Notes under the pieces: generated by a model | What the model was told of the DNA's origin: nothing | Database searches by the model: none | The model's input: the letters and a program-made list of their open reading frames with translations, nothing else | Position numbers and translations under genes: made by a program | Part shown: one piece after another, positions 52,091 to 63,544 of the stretch | Layout of the letters: each line of letters begins with the position of its first letter | Numbering within the stretch: position 1 is the first letter of the stretch | Assembly (NCBI GenBank): GCA_002917775.1 | Contig: KZ627154.1 | Span: 644,081-708,080, forward strand | Source of the DNA: Glaciozyma antarctica PI12 | Lineage: Eukaryota; Basidiomycota; Microbotryomycetes; Kriegeriales; Camptobasidiaceae | Direction of reading: 5' to 3' | DNA length: 64,000 bases

Positions 52091-54082
52091 CTAATCGAGA
52101 CTGAAGCCGAGATGATGCTCTGCGTGAAGAACAGAAGTCAGCGCAAGGAAGATACGGAGTCCGGAGTCCGACTTGCGCTTGTATATGCCTGATGAGGTGG
52201 AGAGAGTGGTTAGCTGCGTCGATGGCAAAAGTAGAAAGAACCGCACTCATAATCTTCGCACAAAAAGCTGGAAGAAGCAAGGCGTCAGTCGGCGAGCACA
52301 AAAACGTGTGCGGGAACATACCCTCGAGGTGGAAGATGGCCTTGCTGCCTAACCGCAGGCGGTGCTCGTAGAACGCAGCCCAGTACACGATATCCCCCTT
52401 CAGCTCCTCGTCCACCCTCTCGACCAGACGTCGCGAGATCGTCTGCGTCCGAGGAGCGGCGTCAGTCTTGCGCTTCTCGCAACGCCAAGGAGGAACGCAC
52501 CGCAATGACCAACGGCGCCGGGATACAGTGCACGAGAAGTTCATAGAGCATACCCCTCACCACCAGCAGCTGTTCAGGCGTCTGCACCGCGATGATCTTC
52601 TCCGCTGCCTTGCCCGCGTACTTCTCCCAATCCGGCCTCGGTACGGCGTTGATATCATCCGAGCGCTGGCGGTTGCCAGTGAGGAGCGAGTGGGAGGAAG
52701 CGATGGTCTTGAAGGTAGGGTCTTGCACGTGGAGGGCTTCGAGGGAGAGGAGGGCGCGGCGAAGGTTGCCTTGCGAGATGCGGGCGAGGAGAGTCGAGAC
52801 GTGGGGAGGGAGGTTTAGGGATTCCTTCTTCGAGACGCTGGCAAGAACTTTGCACATCTGCAACATGGATCAGTAGCTGTCGAGTAGGCGAGCTCGTGGG
52901 AACGCACCTCGTCTTCAGAAGGAGCACCGACGCGCAGAAGGAGGCAGCGACTTCGGATGGGACCGATGATGCGGCTGGTAGAGTTGGCACAGAGAATGAC
53001 ACGGAGAGTGGCGGTGTACTTCTCCATCGTTCGACGGAGGGCGGATTGGGCGTCGCGGGAGAGGAGGTCGGCTTCGTTGATGATGACAACTGCGCAAGCT
53101 TCGTGAGCGAGATGCGGACTTCAAGAGAGCAAGACGGACCCTTGAACCTCTTCTTCGCGTTCAGGTCGACTTGCTGAGTCTGAGCGATGTCTTTGAGGAT
53201 CTCCTGGACGACTGAACGATCCCAGTTGCCGGCATCACTGGGAGAGAAGGTCAGGGAGGAGCCCTCAACGCAAAGGGGACTGCTTACCTCGGGGTGAGCT
53301 CGATGTGGTAGTTACTCTGGACGATGTTGATGTCGAGCTTCTTCTTGCTTGGCGTGAGGAAGGTGCGCTGCTCGATACGAAGCTGGGGGAGGGAGAGAGG
53401 CGCGATCAGCTGCTGCCGCTCGACCGTTCGGCCGCGCGTGTCCTACGACGCATCTGAGGTGCCGTCTTAATGGGTAGTCAAGCTGGCGACTTCAGCATCG
53501 CAACATGCTCGGAAAGCTCGCCGGAAAGAGAGCTCAGCACGTCCTCCTCTCGAAGGTCGGCGGGACGACGCCGTCACAGGGCCAGCGTCTTCCGCCGCGT
53601 GCACCCAAGGTAGAGAGGGAATTAAGTCTAGCCTCAGGCAGGAGAAACTGCACCGGCTGAGCTGGTAGCTGGTACAGCCATCACGCGCAGGACGCGACCC
53701 CCCGCCTTGCTCCCTCAGATCCTCGTCCCTCGCCGACCACGGCCTCTCCCGTTGCTCCGCTACTGATAATCCGTACGTCGACAGCACTTCCGAGAACGCC
53801 CAGTGCCCCATAACCTCGCCCACTCACCTTCTCAACCCCAGGCCCAAACAGCTCCCTCAGCACACACATAATCCTCGTCTTCTTCCCCGCCCCACTCGGT
53901 CCGTAGAAGAGCGTATGCGGAAAGTCACTTGAAGCCTGGGTTGTAAGCGTTAGCACCAGGCTGCCGAAGCGGTGAGGAGGAGGACGAACGAGCGCGCGCA
54001 GACGGGCGGAGAGCTCGCTGTGGTAGTCGAGGGCGTCGAGCGTGCGCGGGCGATGCTTGTCGACGAAGAGAGAGCCTGACAT
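52091..54082 (-). CDS. RFC5: Replication factor C small subunit, RFC5 (human RFC3)
   Basis: AAA+ clamp-loader subunit that helps load PCNA, shared by RFC, Ctf18-RFC and Rad17-type complexes. The protein begins MSGSLFVDKHRPRTLDALDY; Walker A is YGPSGAGKKTRIM, a form particular to this subunit; then LRELFGPGVEK, SDAGNWDRSVVQEILKDIAQ, the Walker B-like VVIINEADLLSRDAQSALRR, TMEKYTATLRVILCANSTSR, the SRC motif (IRSRCLLLRVGAPSEDE), and C-terminal VERVDEELKGDIVYWAAFYE, HRLRLGSKAIFHLEAFCAKI. About a dozen exons. A final short intron (52115-52150) gives the tail DSGLQHHLGFSLD and a stop at 52091; without splicing the same stop is used. NCS6 lies 139 bp upstream on the same strand. Confidence 0.92.
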
Positions 54083-54221
54083 GGTGGCTGAGAGGGGTGG
54101 ACGGTAGACTGGGACAAGGGGGGAGGAGGAGAAGGGAGGACGACGCGAAGGACTTGGCCGACGCGACCGAATTTGGCTGGGGCGACCGACAGCTCCCTGG
54201 AATGAGGTGGCGAGGATCCTT

Positions 54222-55920
54222 TCAGGCCACAAGTGCACTCTGTCGTACTGGTACAGTCCTCTCCTCCAAGTCCTCCTTCAAATCCACCTTCGCGACCCCC
54301 TTGTTCAAGCTCTCCAACAACGCGCACGCCTGGCACAGCGGTGAGGACGAGAGCGACTGGCAACGCGTGCAAGTCTCTGTGGTACGAGAAGATCAGCACG
54401 TACACAGTGGGGATGAAAGAGCCAGCGACGCACGCTGAACAGGCCTCGCCGAACGAATCGCTCCCTTCGACTCCATCCCGATCCCAGGTTCTCCTCCTGC
54501 CTTCTGCCCTCGCAGCTTGAGAGATGCCGCCATTGCTTCTCCAGAATATATCTAAGGGGCAGTGATACTCAGCTTCAGATCGCAGATTGGGAGAAGAAGC
54601 CAACGCACGATATCGACGATCGCACTCGGTCGGACAGCCTCCAAGTCCTTGACCAACGCTCGCGCGTGTCCTCGGTACGCAGTCGGACTGTAGATGCACT
54701 CGGTCGAGTGATAGTCGAGTTTCTGCCGCTCTGCATCAGCCTCGGGAATCGCAGCGGCAGGAGAAGAGCTCACCTTGAAGTAGGCATACATGACGATCTC
54801 CTTCTCGTACGCGTACTTGAACGGCTTGCTCCGCTTGATCGTTCTCGGTAGTCCGATCAATCCGTCCTCCTTGAGCGGCGCGAGGTCGCTCCCCGTTGTG
54901 ATGGCCGTGCATCTCTCCAGCCGCGCAATGTCTCCTCGAAGCACTAGCGAGAGAAGGGTCAAACAGCGAACGGAAAGAAGGCAGAGACGACGAACCATTC
55001 ATTAAAACCGTCTCCGCTACATCGTCTGCGTTGTGGCCCGTAACGACGTGGTCCACCGTCAGGAGATGCGCGCCGCGATCAAGAGCTTGCCGGCGAAAGA
55101 CGCCACAATACGTGCCTGGACCTCGGGTCAAACGGGACCAGCATTCGCAATACACCCACACTCACAGTTCCCCTTCTTGCCAATCTCGCTCACGACCTTG
55201 TCCATCGTCCAGCCGCCGTACAAATCGTGGTACGAAAGGATTTTGAGAGGAAGGCCGTACTGCACTGCGTTTCGCTTGACCGTCTGCGCCAGCCGAGTGT
55301 GAGCTTGCGAGAAACGCTGGAACTGAAAGAGCAGGGGCGTACATCCAGAGAAGCGTCGCGGTACCCGCTGATACCTTCGTCGATCGAGAGCAAGCAGAGG
55401 TCGAGTCCGTAGTCGTAGCGTTCGTTCAACAAGGTCATGATATGCGCGAGCACAGTCGAGTCTGCAAGAGTAGAAGGAGCTCTGTCAGCGCCTGTGTGCT
55501 CCTACGAAGAGCTGGCAGCTCCATCTCCTTCGGCCCCTCTCCCACAAGAGACCCCCCACCACAGCTCCAAGCGGCTCCACCCGCTCCTTCCGTACGCACC
55601 TCCAGCTGTATGCGTCTCCTCCCTTCGATCCGCACAGCCCCGCTTGCCCAAGCCAGCCAGCAGCTTCCCCCAAAAACAAGACGCCACTCACCCTTCCCTC
55701 CACTCGCCCCAATCGCGACCCGCTCTCCCCTCCTAAACAGCTCCTTCCCCTTCCCCTTGCCACTCCTGCTCCCCTCCGCCTGGCCAAAGCCCATGATCGT
55801 GTTGTGAATCTCCGTCTCGAAGACTTCGAAGAAGCATGATTTGCAGACGGGTTGGAGGGTCTTGGGGCGGCGGAGGATGGCGCGGGCGGGAGAGGAAGGA
55901 CAGAGGGTGCAAGGTGCCAT
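54222..55920 (-). CDS. NCS6: Cytoplasmic tRNA 2-thiolation protein 1
   Basis: NCS6/CTU1 with NCS2 thiolates the wobble uridine of tRNAs for Lys, Glu and Gln. It starts [20 protein letters not shown] with two N-terminal Cys, then [18 protein letters not shown]. The PP-loop is [16 protein letters not shown]. Further blocks: [108 protein letters not shown] and the C-terminal zinc region [20 protein letters not shown] ending VRQSALVA. All metal-binding Cys pairs of the family appear present. The start at 55920 is the Met directly before the first Cys pair. Introns are 45-150 bp. Confidence 0.92.
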
Positions 55921-56223
55921 GGCGGTGTAGAGGAGAGGGTAGTCGAAGGGGAAGACGTGAGGTCGGAGGCACGAGAGCAGACGCAAAACAACGCGGGCAA
56001 CTCTGGCTGGCCTGGAGCCTACAGCTGCCTCCAGTACCTGGCGCTGGCCACTATTCTTGCTGGGTGCACACGCAGTACAGGCTATGCAAAGAGCTTGCAG
56101 CAGAGCACGCGGTGTCGAGCCTTCAGAGCTTACCCCAGCACTCGAATCGCGTCGCTCCGCAAGAGGAGGATCCGACCTCGCTCCTCTCTTCCTCCTAGTT
56201 CAAGAGTCGTACATTCCGTTGAG
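55921..56223. other. Intergenic region upstream of NCS6
   Basis: 303 bp between the NCS6 start and the stop of the small gene to the right. It is the only room for the NCS6 promoter; no gene is supported. Confidence 0.4.
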
Positions 56224-56893
56224 TTACATCCTTCGTGGCCCCAAGTACCGTTCCACGACGCTCTTGCGCGCCAATTTCTCCCCCCATTCTCCCTCGCTCA
56301 CGAACCGCACCCTCCTCCCATTTGGCGCCCTCGCAGAATGTCCGTATCCCCTCGGAAGGCGATCGTCGAGCTCTGGCGACTGTCGGTCAGATGCCGAGTT
56401 GTGGTGGGTGTCGGAGGACGAGAAGAGTTGAGACGAGCGTGAGGGTGGTGCTCTTCTGGAGACGGGATTCGCTGGGTAGGGGGAAGGTCGGACGCGAGTG
56501 AGGACGGAGTAGATTGGGTAGGTCGGAAGAGGTGTCGAAGTAGGAGGGATTCGGTTGGATACATGTTTGCGAAGGGTCGGAAGAGGATCGAGGAGGGAGA
56601 GGTCGTCGGGAGAGGAGCGAGGAAGGGACGGAGAGGAGGAGGGAGGAGGGGACGGTTCGGGGGAAGGAAGCTGGCGCTCCGACTGATCCGTGCTGTAGGC
56701 GCTGTCGTCGTCGCTCTGCTCGCCGTCTGTCCTCGCGGGCGGGAAGCTCCATCGTGGAAGGGGTTTACCGGCAGCAGCGCGTCGAGGCCTTGACGGTTCG
56801 GGGGGTCGAGGTGCAGGAGTCTACGGCACAAGTTAGTCAATCTCTGCTGTACTCGAGAGACGTGATAGAGCTTACGGTCGGACTGATCGCCAT
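56224..56893 (-). CDS. Small Ser/Pro-rich protein with an RVRF motif (204 aa)
   Basis: Two exons. Exon 1 (56876-56893) has six codons, MAISPT; a 55 bp intron 56821-56875 (donor GTAAGC, branch GACTAAC, acceptor TAG) joins in phase 0 to exon 2 (56224-56820), beginning TPAPRPPEPSRPRR. The middle is Ser/Pro-rich (DGEQSDDDSAYSTDQSERQL; LDPLPTLRKHVSNRIPP), and the C-terminus is ordered and basic: NGRRVRFVSEGEWGEKLARK, SVVERYLGPRRM. RRVRFV fits the RVxF docking consensus for protein phosphatase 1; that is a motif match only. The exon-2 frame is open for nearly 200 codons with no internal Met near its start, so the gene is easy to miss. No family recognised. Confidence 0.6.
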
Positions 56894-57313
56894 GCCAGGA
56901 GCTCGCGAACACCTCGACGCAGCCTTGCCAGCTCAGTGAGATCTCAGGCAGCCCGCTTCCCGACCTCACTCTGTCAAGCGAGCATCAGCCTCCAGCTCGT
57001 GCATGCGGGAAGAGCAGTCTCACCAGGGAGTCCCTCCAGCCTCTCTAGAAGCCGAGCCAGCCGAGTCGAGTGACGAACCCTTCGGAGAGGTCTGGCGCGG
57101 GGAACCGTGAGCTCTTTGTGCCACGGAGAGGAGAAAACCAGGCGCAGTGACTGGTACTTACACAGACCATGAGCAAGACGAGCAGCGTTGTCGGCGAGGG
57201 GAAGGAGGACAAGCAGCTCCGAGTCGATGCGCCCCCTCCTCTTCCCTCCACGACACACTCGCCAGCACACGAACTAGCGCCGCCAACTCCAGATCTTCAG
57301 CATCAGCAGAACG

Positions 57314-58563
57314 ATGCAGCCTAATCCTGAGCAGGAGAAACCTACGGCCCCCGTTCAGAGCTCTCACCCGCTATCAGGCCGCGCTATCATCGTTACCGGT
57401 AGGCCCCTCGTGCTGTGCTTCAGGCGAGAGCTCATGCGCTTCTCGCTCCACAGGAGCTGCCTCAGGGATCGGTCGTGCCGTGGCTCTCCACCTCGCTTCT
57501 CTCGGCGTGCGGCTGGCGTTGACGGACGTGGACGCGGAGGGAGGCAAGGCCGTGTGCCAGGTGCCTGCGGCAGCTGGGGAACAAGATCGACGTTGTCTTT
57601 GCTACGCTAGACGTTTCGAGTACGTTGCTTTGAAGGCGAAGGCGGAGAGGGAGAGCAAGAGGGAGCTGATGCGGGGTTGGTGTTGCGCAGGTGATGAGGG
57701 CGTTGGGAAGCTCGTGCGGACCTTCCTGAAGACGTACAAGAAGCTGGATGGGCTGGTGAACTGTGCTGGTGCGCATCTCGCTGGAGGAGCACGCCTGGAG
57801 AGGGTTGAGACGAAGCTGATACGCCTCTTCGCAGGTATCAATCTTCCCTCGCCGCCTGCACACGAAGTGACGATGGACTTTTACAACAAGACGATGAGCG
57901 TGAACGCCAAAGGCACTTTCAGCTTCTGCTCGCACTATATCAGGGACATTGTCGCGCCGACCAACCTCTCCGAAGCCCCGAGAGGCGGCTATGCGATCGT
58001 GTGAGTCTCTCGCGCGCTCCATTCTCAGCTCGTACTGATCCTGCTACTTCCCAGAAACGTTGGGAGTACGGCGAGCTTGAAGGGATTGGAGAACAGCAGT
58101 GCCTACGTGAGCCTAGCCGCTCTCGCACGTCAATTCGTCCCCCGTTGACCTCTGTCCGTCCTCAGTGCGCATCCAAACACGCCGTCCTCGGGTTTTCCCG
58201 CGCTATGGCAATAGAGTACGCCAAAGATGCGATCCGCGTCAACGTTGTCGCCCCAGGTCCGTCCTTTCCGCGTTCCCCAGCACCCATCCTCTTTTCTGAC
58301 CCCTCTCGCGAAGGTCCCATCGACACTCCTGCTCCATGCACGCAACTCACTTGACGCTTCAGACGTGACGGTTGAAGAAGCGTGCGAGGTACTTCCGATG
58401 AAGCGGCTTGGAAAGGCGGAAGAGGTGGCGTCGGTGGTGGCGTTCTTGCTCGGGTCAGATTCGAGCTACGTGACGGTGCGTTCCTCGCTGCCTTTGGGAC
58501 GTGGGAGCTGATTATGTGGTGCAGGGTGCGGTAATTCCTGTTGATGGAGGGTGGACAGCCTGA
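57314..58563 (+). CDS. Short-chain dehydrogenase/reductase (classical SDR), apparent 1-base insertion
   Basis: NAD(P)-dependent oxidoreductase of the FabG-like classical type. HPLSGRAIIVTGAASGIGRA carries the TGxxxGIG cofactor motif; ALTDVDAEGGKAV has the Asp after the second strand that often favours NAD. Then KLDGLVNCAGIN (NAG-like), NVGSTASLKG (catalytic Ser), AYCASKHAVLGF (YxxxK), RVNVVAPGPIDTP and the C-terminal LGSDSSYVTG, VIPVDGGWTA. About eight exons. Near 57564 the frame is off by one: the bases GTGCCTGCGG would read on as LRQLGNKIDVVFATLD if one C were absent. All catalytic residues are present, so I take the indel as an assembly error. Substrate unknown. Confidence 0.85.
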
Positions 58564-58753
58564 GCGGCGCAGTGCGCCCTTGATACCCTGTACTTTATTC
58601 GTTGCCGCATTCGCTGCTCCTCACTCTCTCGCTCGACTGCTCTTTGACCTTGCGGAGTCCACTACTATTACGAACTCCTCACACATCCAACCGACTACGA
58701 ACAGCAAATGCCGACTATAAAACTACAAAACTGCGAGCTACCAACCTTCCCGC
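58564..58753. other. Convergent intergenic region
   Basis: 190 bp between the stop of the SDR and the stop of SLM1; AT-richer than flanks, nothing else seen. Confidence 0.35.
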
Positions 58754-61386
58754 TCAAGCCGACTCCGACTTGTCCTTCCTCCCGAACCTCAAGATCGACA
58801 TCCTCTTCGACTTCTTCTCCTTCTTCGCCGGCGCCGAATCGACCATCTGCTCCACTCCTCGCTCCACCGTCCCTACTCCCGCCGTTGGCTCCGTGGCTTC
58901 CGCAGGACGCATGAAGGACGCGGCGATGGGCGTGGTGCTCTTCGCTTCGGCGGGAGAGGTAGCGGCGGGTTCGACCTTGGGAGACTCGATTGGGGAGGCA
59001 GGTGTCGATTCGGGGGCGGTGGGGATCTCAGTCGCAGAAGTGGGGGCCGAAGGGACTGCGCGAGTCGTCGTGTCCACGCTCGGCTCAGTGCTGATTGCGC
59101 TCAAGGTCGGGTCGGTAGTCGGGCTGGCAGGGAGGGGAGTGTTTAGGGGAGTTTTGGAGACCGTGTGCTTCGAGGTGGAAGGGCGAGGCTGGATTCAAGT
59201 GGTCAGCGTGCCGTGGACGGAGAGTGAGGAGAGAACGAACCTGAAGGTCGGCTCCCTGCGGAATTACAGCGTCGTCGTCGACGGCGCCAGACTTGACTTT
59301 CTTGTCGAGGGCCGCGCCGCTCAGCGCACCGGGCAAAGGGACGTACTCAGGCTGCGTGGAGGAGTCAGCTTCGCAACGCCAGAGGTCAAGAACAATGCGC
59401 ACAGTCTCCTCCTCCTCCTCCGCCTCCGTCGTCGACGTGAGCTTGGTCTTCGCCTCGTCAACTAGCTCCTCGTCGCTGCTCGCCGCCTCAATCTCCTCGT
59501 CCGATGTCTCTACACCGCTGACCGCCGCTCCGGCACCCGCTGCGACTCCAGCATGCTGTACCGCCGTCGGTACAGGTCCTTGAAGAGGCGTAAGGACGTT
59601 TACGTGCGAGGTTAGGGTCGACTTGGTGTGCTGTCGTCGCCCACGCATCAGCCCTCGATCCTCGCTCGGCTGCGAAGAAGAACGCACCTTCTGAATCTCC
59701 TCCCACCACCCCTTGAGTTCCTCCCAGCTCTTCGCGCGATACTGCCTCGTAACCTCCTTGTGCTGAACTCCGAGGCTCCCGTAAAGACCTCCAACCGCCG
59801 ACGTCTCCCGTCCTTCAATCGTGAACTTGGCCTCCTTCTGCCTCCCGTTTGACGAAGGCTCTGGCGTAGGCAAGGGCCCGAGAGTCGAGAGGGGGAGGAA
59901 GAGGGAGAGGTAGGGCTTGTCGACTGGCGCGTCGGACGATCGGTACTCGTGCAAGAAGCCAGCGGGCGTGAGGACGAAGAAGCCTGCGTGCGAAGGGCTT
60001 AGCGCGCGCTGTCGCGGGAAGAAGGAACGGGACGAACCGCTCTTCCAGTTCTTGACGAATCGCTTCTTGCGCTCGAGGACGCCTTCCTTGATCGGGAGAG
60101 CCGAGGGGTCGGAGCGATTGGGGTACTCGATCAGGTCGAGGTCGCGAGTGGGTGTCGCGGAGTGGTTGAGCTTCTTGAGCTTCGTGAAGTGATTCCATTC
60201 GGCCTGCGAAGTGTGTGAGTGTGAGCGAAATCGCGAGAACCGAAATAAGAGGGAGCATACGGCAGGCGTGATAGCGATAACTTCGCTGGTGAGCGTGGTG
60301 GGGCGTTTCTGCGCTGCGACGAGGAGCTTTGAGCTGCGAAAGTCGGTGAGTCGATGCTGTGGCTGGCGCAGTGAGAGGTACGGACTTGGCAGTCTCCCAG
60401 GTCTTCCAGCACAACCCAACCGTGTCGAAAACGCTCTTCTCGAACGCAGCGGTCTTGTCCTGCCAAATGAGCGCCAGCGAAAGCAGCTCATTCTCCTTGG
60501 ACACGAGCGCGCGCATCTGCATCTCCGCCGCTGAACGAACGACAAAAGGATCCTCCTCAGCAGTGAGTTCAAGCGGGCTCGACTTGTAGGCCGCGATCGA
60601 TTTGGATAGATGGGTGAGGACACCGACGGAGGAGTCCCTGTGGCGGCGAGGTCAGCAGCGCGACTACGAATGCTAAGGATTGAAAGCCGTACCTCTCTTT
60701 GACCACAACGTCGGCGAACTTGTTGACCTCCTTGTCGAGCGCAGCGATGTGGGCCTTGATGTCGACTCGCTGCAGCATAGGCGTTAGCTCTCTCCTGTCC
60801 TCCAGCTTTGAACAATTCACCAGCTTCTTCAGCGGCGCCACCACCTCGTCCTGAACGAGCTTCGACAGCTCCAGGTGCTCTTCTGCCTCGACGTTCGTGC
60901 CGTCCTTGATTTGACGTAGGAGTTCCGCCCAGCCGGCCTGCTGACCTTCGGGGACCGGAGTAGGGAGGAAGAGAGAGGACTCGGGGAAGGGAGTGAGGAT
61001 GGCGGAGGAAGTCGAGAGGTTGAGAAGGATCTTGGAGTGCGAATGGTGAGCTTGAGCGATGCCTGGCGTGGAAGAGAGGGCGTCAGCACAACCGCGCTAA
61101 CAACAACAAGTTACACGAGCGGAGGGGCCTCACCTTCGAAGTACGCCGCGAGAGACTTGGTGATGCGCTTGACCTCGTGCAGGCGGTTGATGAGGATATC
61201 GGAGGGCCGCGTACCTTCGCGCGGTGCTGGGTCGGTGGGAGCTGGCGGCAAGGAGGTCAGCTGAGGCCGTGTGGGGGGGACTTCTGAGGACGGCGTACCA
61301 GTGGCGGGCCCGGCAACCGTCTCCGCGGCAGGTACTAGCGGTGGAGTCTTGTGCGTGCTCCGCTTGGAGCTGTTACGAGACAGCAT
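58754..61386 (-). CDS. SLM1: SLM1/SLM2-family PI(4,5)P2-binding protein
   Basis: Slm proteins bind PI(4,5)P2 at eisosomes and act as TORC2 targets in sphingolipid and actin control. The N-terminus is Ser/Pro-rich (MLSRNSSKRSTHKTPPLV). An F-BAR-like helical region follows: PSDILINRLHEVKRITKSLA, AQAHHSHSKILLNLSTSSAI, EEHLELSKLVQDEVVAPLKK, RVDIKAHIAALDKEVNKFAD, LTHLSKSIAAYKSSP. The PH domain contains LPIKEGVLERKKRFVKNWKS, FFVLTPAGFLHEYRSSDAPV, FTIEGRETSAVGGLYGSLG and SWEELKGWWEEIQK. The tail is Glu/Ala/Pro-rich and ends in a basic patch (KKEKKSKRMSILRFGRK). About nine exons. Start chosen at the first Met of the open frame; upstream codons lack support. Confidence 0.88.
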
Positions 61387-61929
61387 CGTTGTAGGAACAG
61401 AAGAGAGATCACTCGGAGGTGGAGCTGAGCTGAGAGGGGGGTTGAGCTTGGTTGAGCGGCTTCGGTACGTCTGGGGGTAGAGAACCTGTGCTGTTCTAGG
61501 TAAAAGTGAGGGTCCTTGAAAGGAAAGCAGAACAAGCCGAAAGGAGGAACGGAAAACAGCAGAACAAAGGCAGCGAGGTAGGCCGAGCCCAGCCAAATCG
61601 TCTTGTCCCTTCGCACTAGCGCTCCGCTCTCCGTATAGAGGACCGGGGCTCTGCTTGGACCTGGTCCTGAAGGAGGAGCTACGCAGCAAGCTCAGCTGTT
61701 GCGAATCGCCCAGCTATTGCGTGGGCGTGGGCGTGGCGCGAAGCTCTTGGCCGAAGTCGTTGTTCTCTTCCTCCTCCAGCTCTCTTCTCCTCCTGTTCCC
61801 CCAGATGCAGGCACCCTGCACCGCTGGACGGTGCTAATCAGGCGTACCCACCCGCCGCAACCGCCGAACCCCCGCCGCAACCACCTCCTCGCCGCCAACT
61901 CCACCTCAACTCACGCCGGCCACGCCAGG
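61387..61929. promoter_or_regulatory. Divergent promoter region, SLM1 / PL14-like gene
   Basis: 543 bp between two divergent starts. A direct repeat GCGTGGGCGTGGGCGTGGCG lies near 61719-61738. No gene is supported here. Confidence 0.4.
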
Positions 61930-63320
61930 ATGATCCTCCCCATCGCCCTCTTCGCCTTACTCCTGCAGCTCCCCCAGGCCGTCCTCACCGCCGAACCAGT
62001 TCCTCTCGTCTCAGCCGCCGAACTCGCGCTCAACTACTCCCTCCCCCTCGTCTGGACCGCCCCTCTCCCCCCGACCTCCCTCGCCTACCTCAACGCGACC
62101 GCCTCTCGCGAGTTCCTCATCGACAACTGGAACCTGAGCAGCGGTACCCCTGCCTCTCTCTCCTTTGTCCTGAATCCTGTATCGGCGGGCGTTGCCGGGG
62201 GAGAGGGGCTGGTGTTGGAGGTCGATTACCCGGTGGATTCGCGGGCGGGTGTTCAGTTCCATATGTCGCCGTTTGAGGACTTTACCAGCGTGCAAACAGC
62301 TGTGCTGAGCTACCAGGTGAGTCCGGTCGCGAAGGTCGACTGCTTTGTGGGACGTCGTGGGGTGAACAGGTGGGTTGAGGGGCGATGAGGTGGGCAGAGA
62401 CGGCAGAGCTGGCAGAGCTGGTCCTCTGGAAGCTGGAAGCCGAGCCGACAATGTGGCTTTCGAACGAGGTGGATCAGGAGCTGACGCATGGCTTGGTCTG
62501 CAGTTGGCGTTCAGCGACGACTTTGATTTCGTCAAGGGAGGCAAGCTGCCGGGGCTCTACGGCGGCGATTTGGTGGAGCAGTGTACGGGAGGAGAGCGCA
62601 CGCTGGCGTGCCTCAGTGCCCGGCTGATGTGGAGAGCTCGAGGAGCTGGGGAAGGTGAGCTGCTTGCTTCACGGTGGGCGAGAAACATGAGCTGATCGGG
62701 CGGTGGACCTGCAGTCTATGCCTATACACCAACATACGACTACTTCTGCAACAGTCGTTCAATCCTGTGCAATCTCGAGTACGGAATCTCGATTTCGCGG
62801 GACTCGTTCACATTCGTTCCCAACAAGTGCGTTCCTTTCCTTCCTCCCTTCCGTGAAAAGGTGAACAACAGGTGCTGATCTCACATCCGCAGATGGATGA
62901 CCATTACCCAGCTCATCTCTCTCAACATCCCTCCTTTCAACAACGGCGTGCTCGCTCTCTACGTCGATGGGAAGCTCGCGATGCAGCACGACAACATGGC
63001 CTGGCGGGACAACACCAGCGTCGCCCTCTCCCGAGTCTTGTTCAGCACCTTTTTCGGCGGAGGCGACGCGACTTGGAACAGCCGAGGTGGCCAGACCTAT
63101 TATCGCGGATTCGAGGTGCGTCATGAGCTTTGAGGTTGAGAGGACGTAAGCTGACTGGGCGGTGCAGGCTTATGCTAATTCGGCACCTTCTACATTAGCA
63201 GGGTTGGCTGTCAACATCACCGTGCTTCCTACTATCGCTGCTGCGCCCTCCAGGCTCTCCAACCCCACCCTTTTATTCCTCCTCGCATGTTCCGCTGCCG
63301 CACTTTTGCACTCAGATTAA
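61930..63320 (+). CDS. Secreted, GPI-anchored polysaccharide lyase 14-like protein
   Basis: An N-terminal signal peptide (MILPIALFALLLQLPQAVLT) is followed by a beta-sandwich region typical of PL14-like fungal proteins: GLVLEVDYPVDSRAGVQF, AFSDDFDFVKGGKLPGLYGG, RLMWRARGAGEVYAYTPTYD, WMTITQLISLNIPPFNNGVL, ALYVDGKLAMQHDNMAWRDN and FSTFFGGGDATWNSRGGQTY. KGGKLPGLYGG and FFSTFFGG-type blocks are the family's best conserved parts. The C-terminus LSNPTLLFLLACSAAALLHS is a hydrophobic tail after a small-residue region, as for GPI attachment. Introns include one long one (about 62318-62502). Family members cleave glucuronan/alginate-like polymers, but many fungal ones are uncharacterised. Confidence 0.8.
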
Positions 63321-63544
63321 TAGACGATTCAGATCCACTCTTCGGGAGAGCATTCGACGTCGAGATCAACAAGACTCGTCCTGGCGGAAATAAAGCGCGG
63401 TAGCACGCTAGCGAGCAGAGACGCAGCTCCTCCCCGTCTTCCGCTTAAGCAGATTCTCCAGTCGATTGGGGTGGAAGTTCAGCTGAAGTGCCGCTACGTT
63501 ATCTACGATCCGCTTGGAGGAGGGGAAGACCTCACAGCTACGGC
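63321..63544. other. Intergenic region, diverged homologue of 41063-41240
   Basis: Downstream of the PL14-like gene. From about 63390 its reverse complement aligns with differences to 41063-41240: CTCCTCCAAGCG(A/G)ATCGT, AAGCGGAAGACGGG and GGAGCTGCGTCTCTG are shared. Confidence 0.5.
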
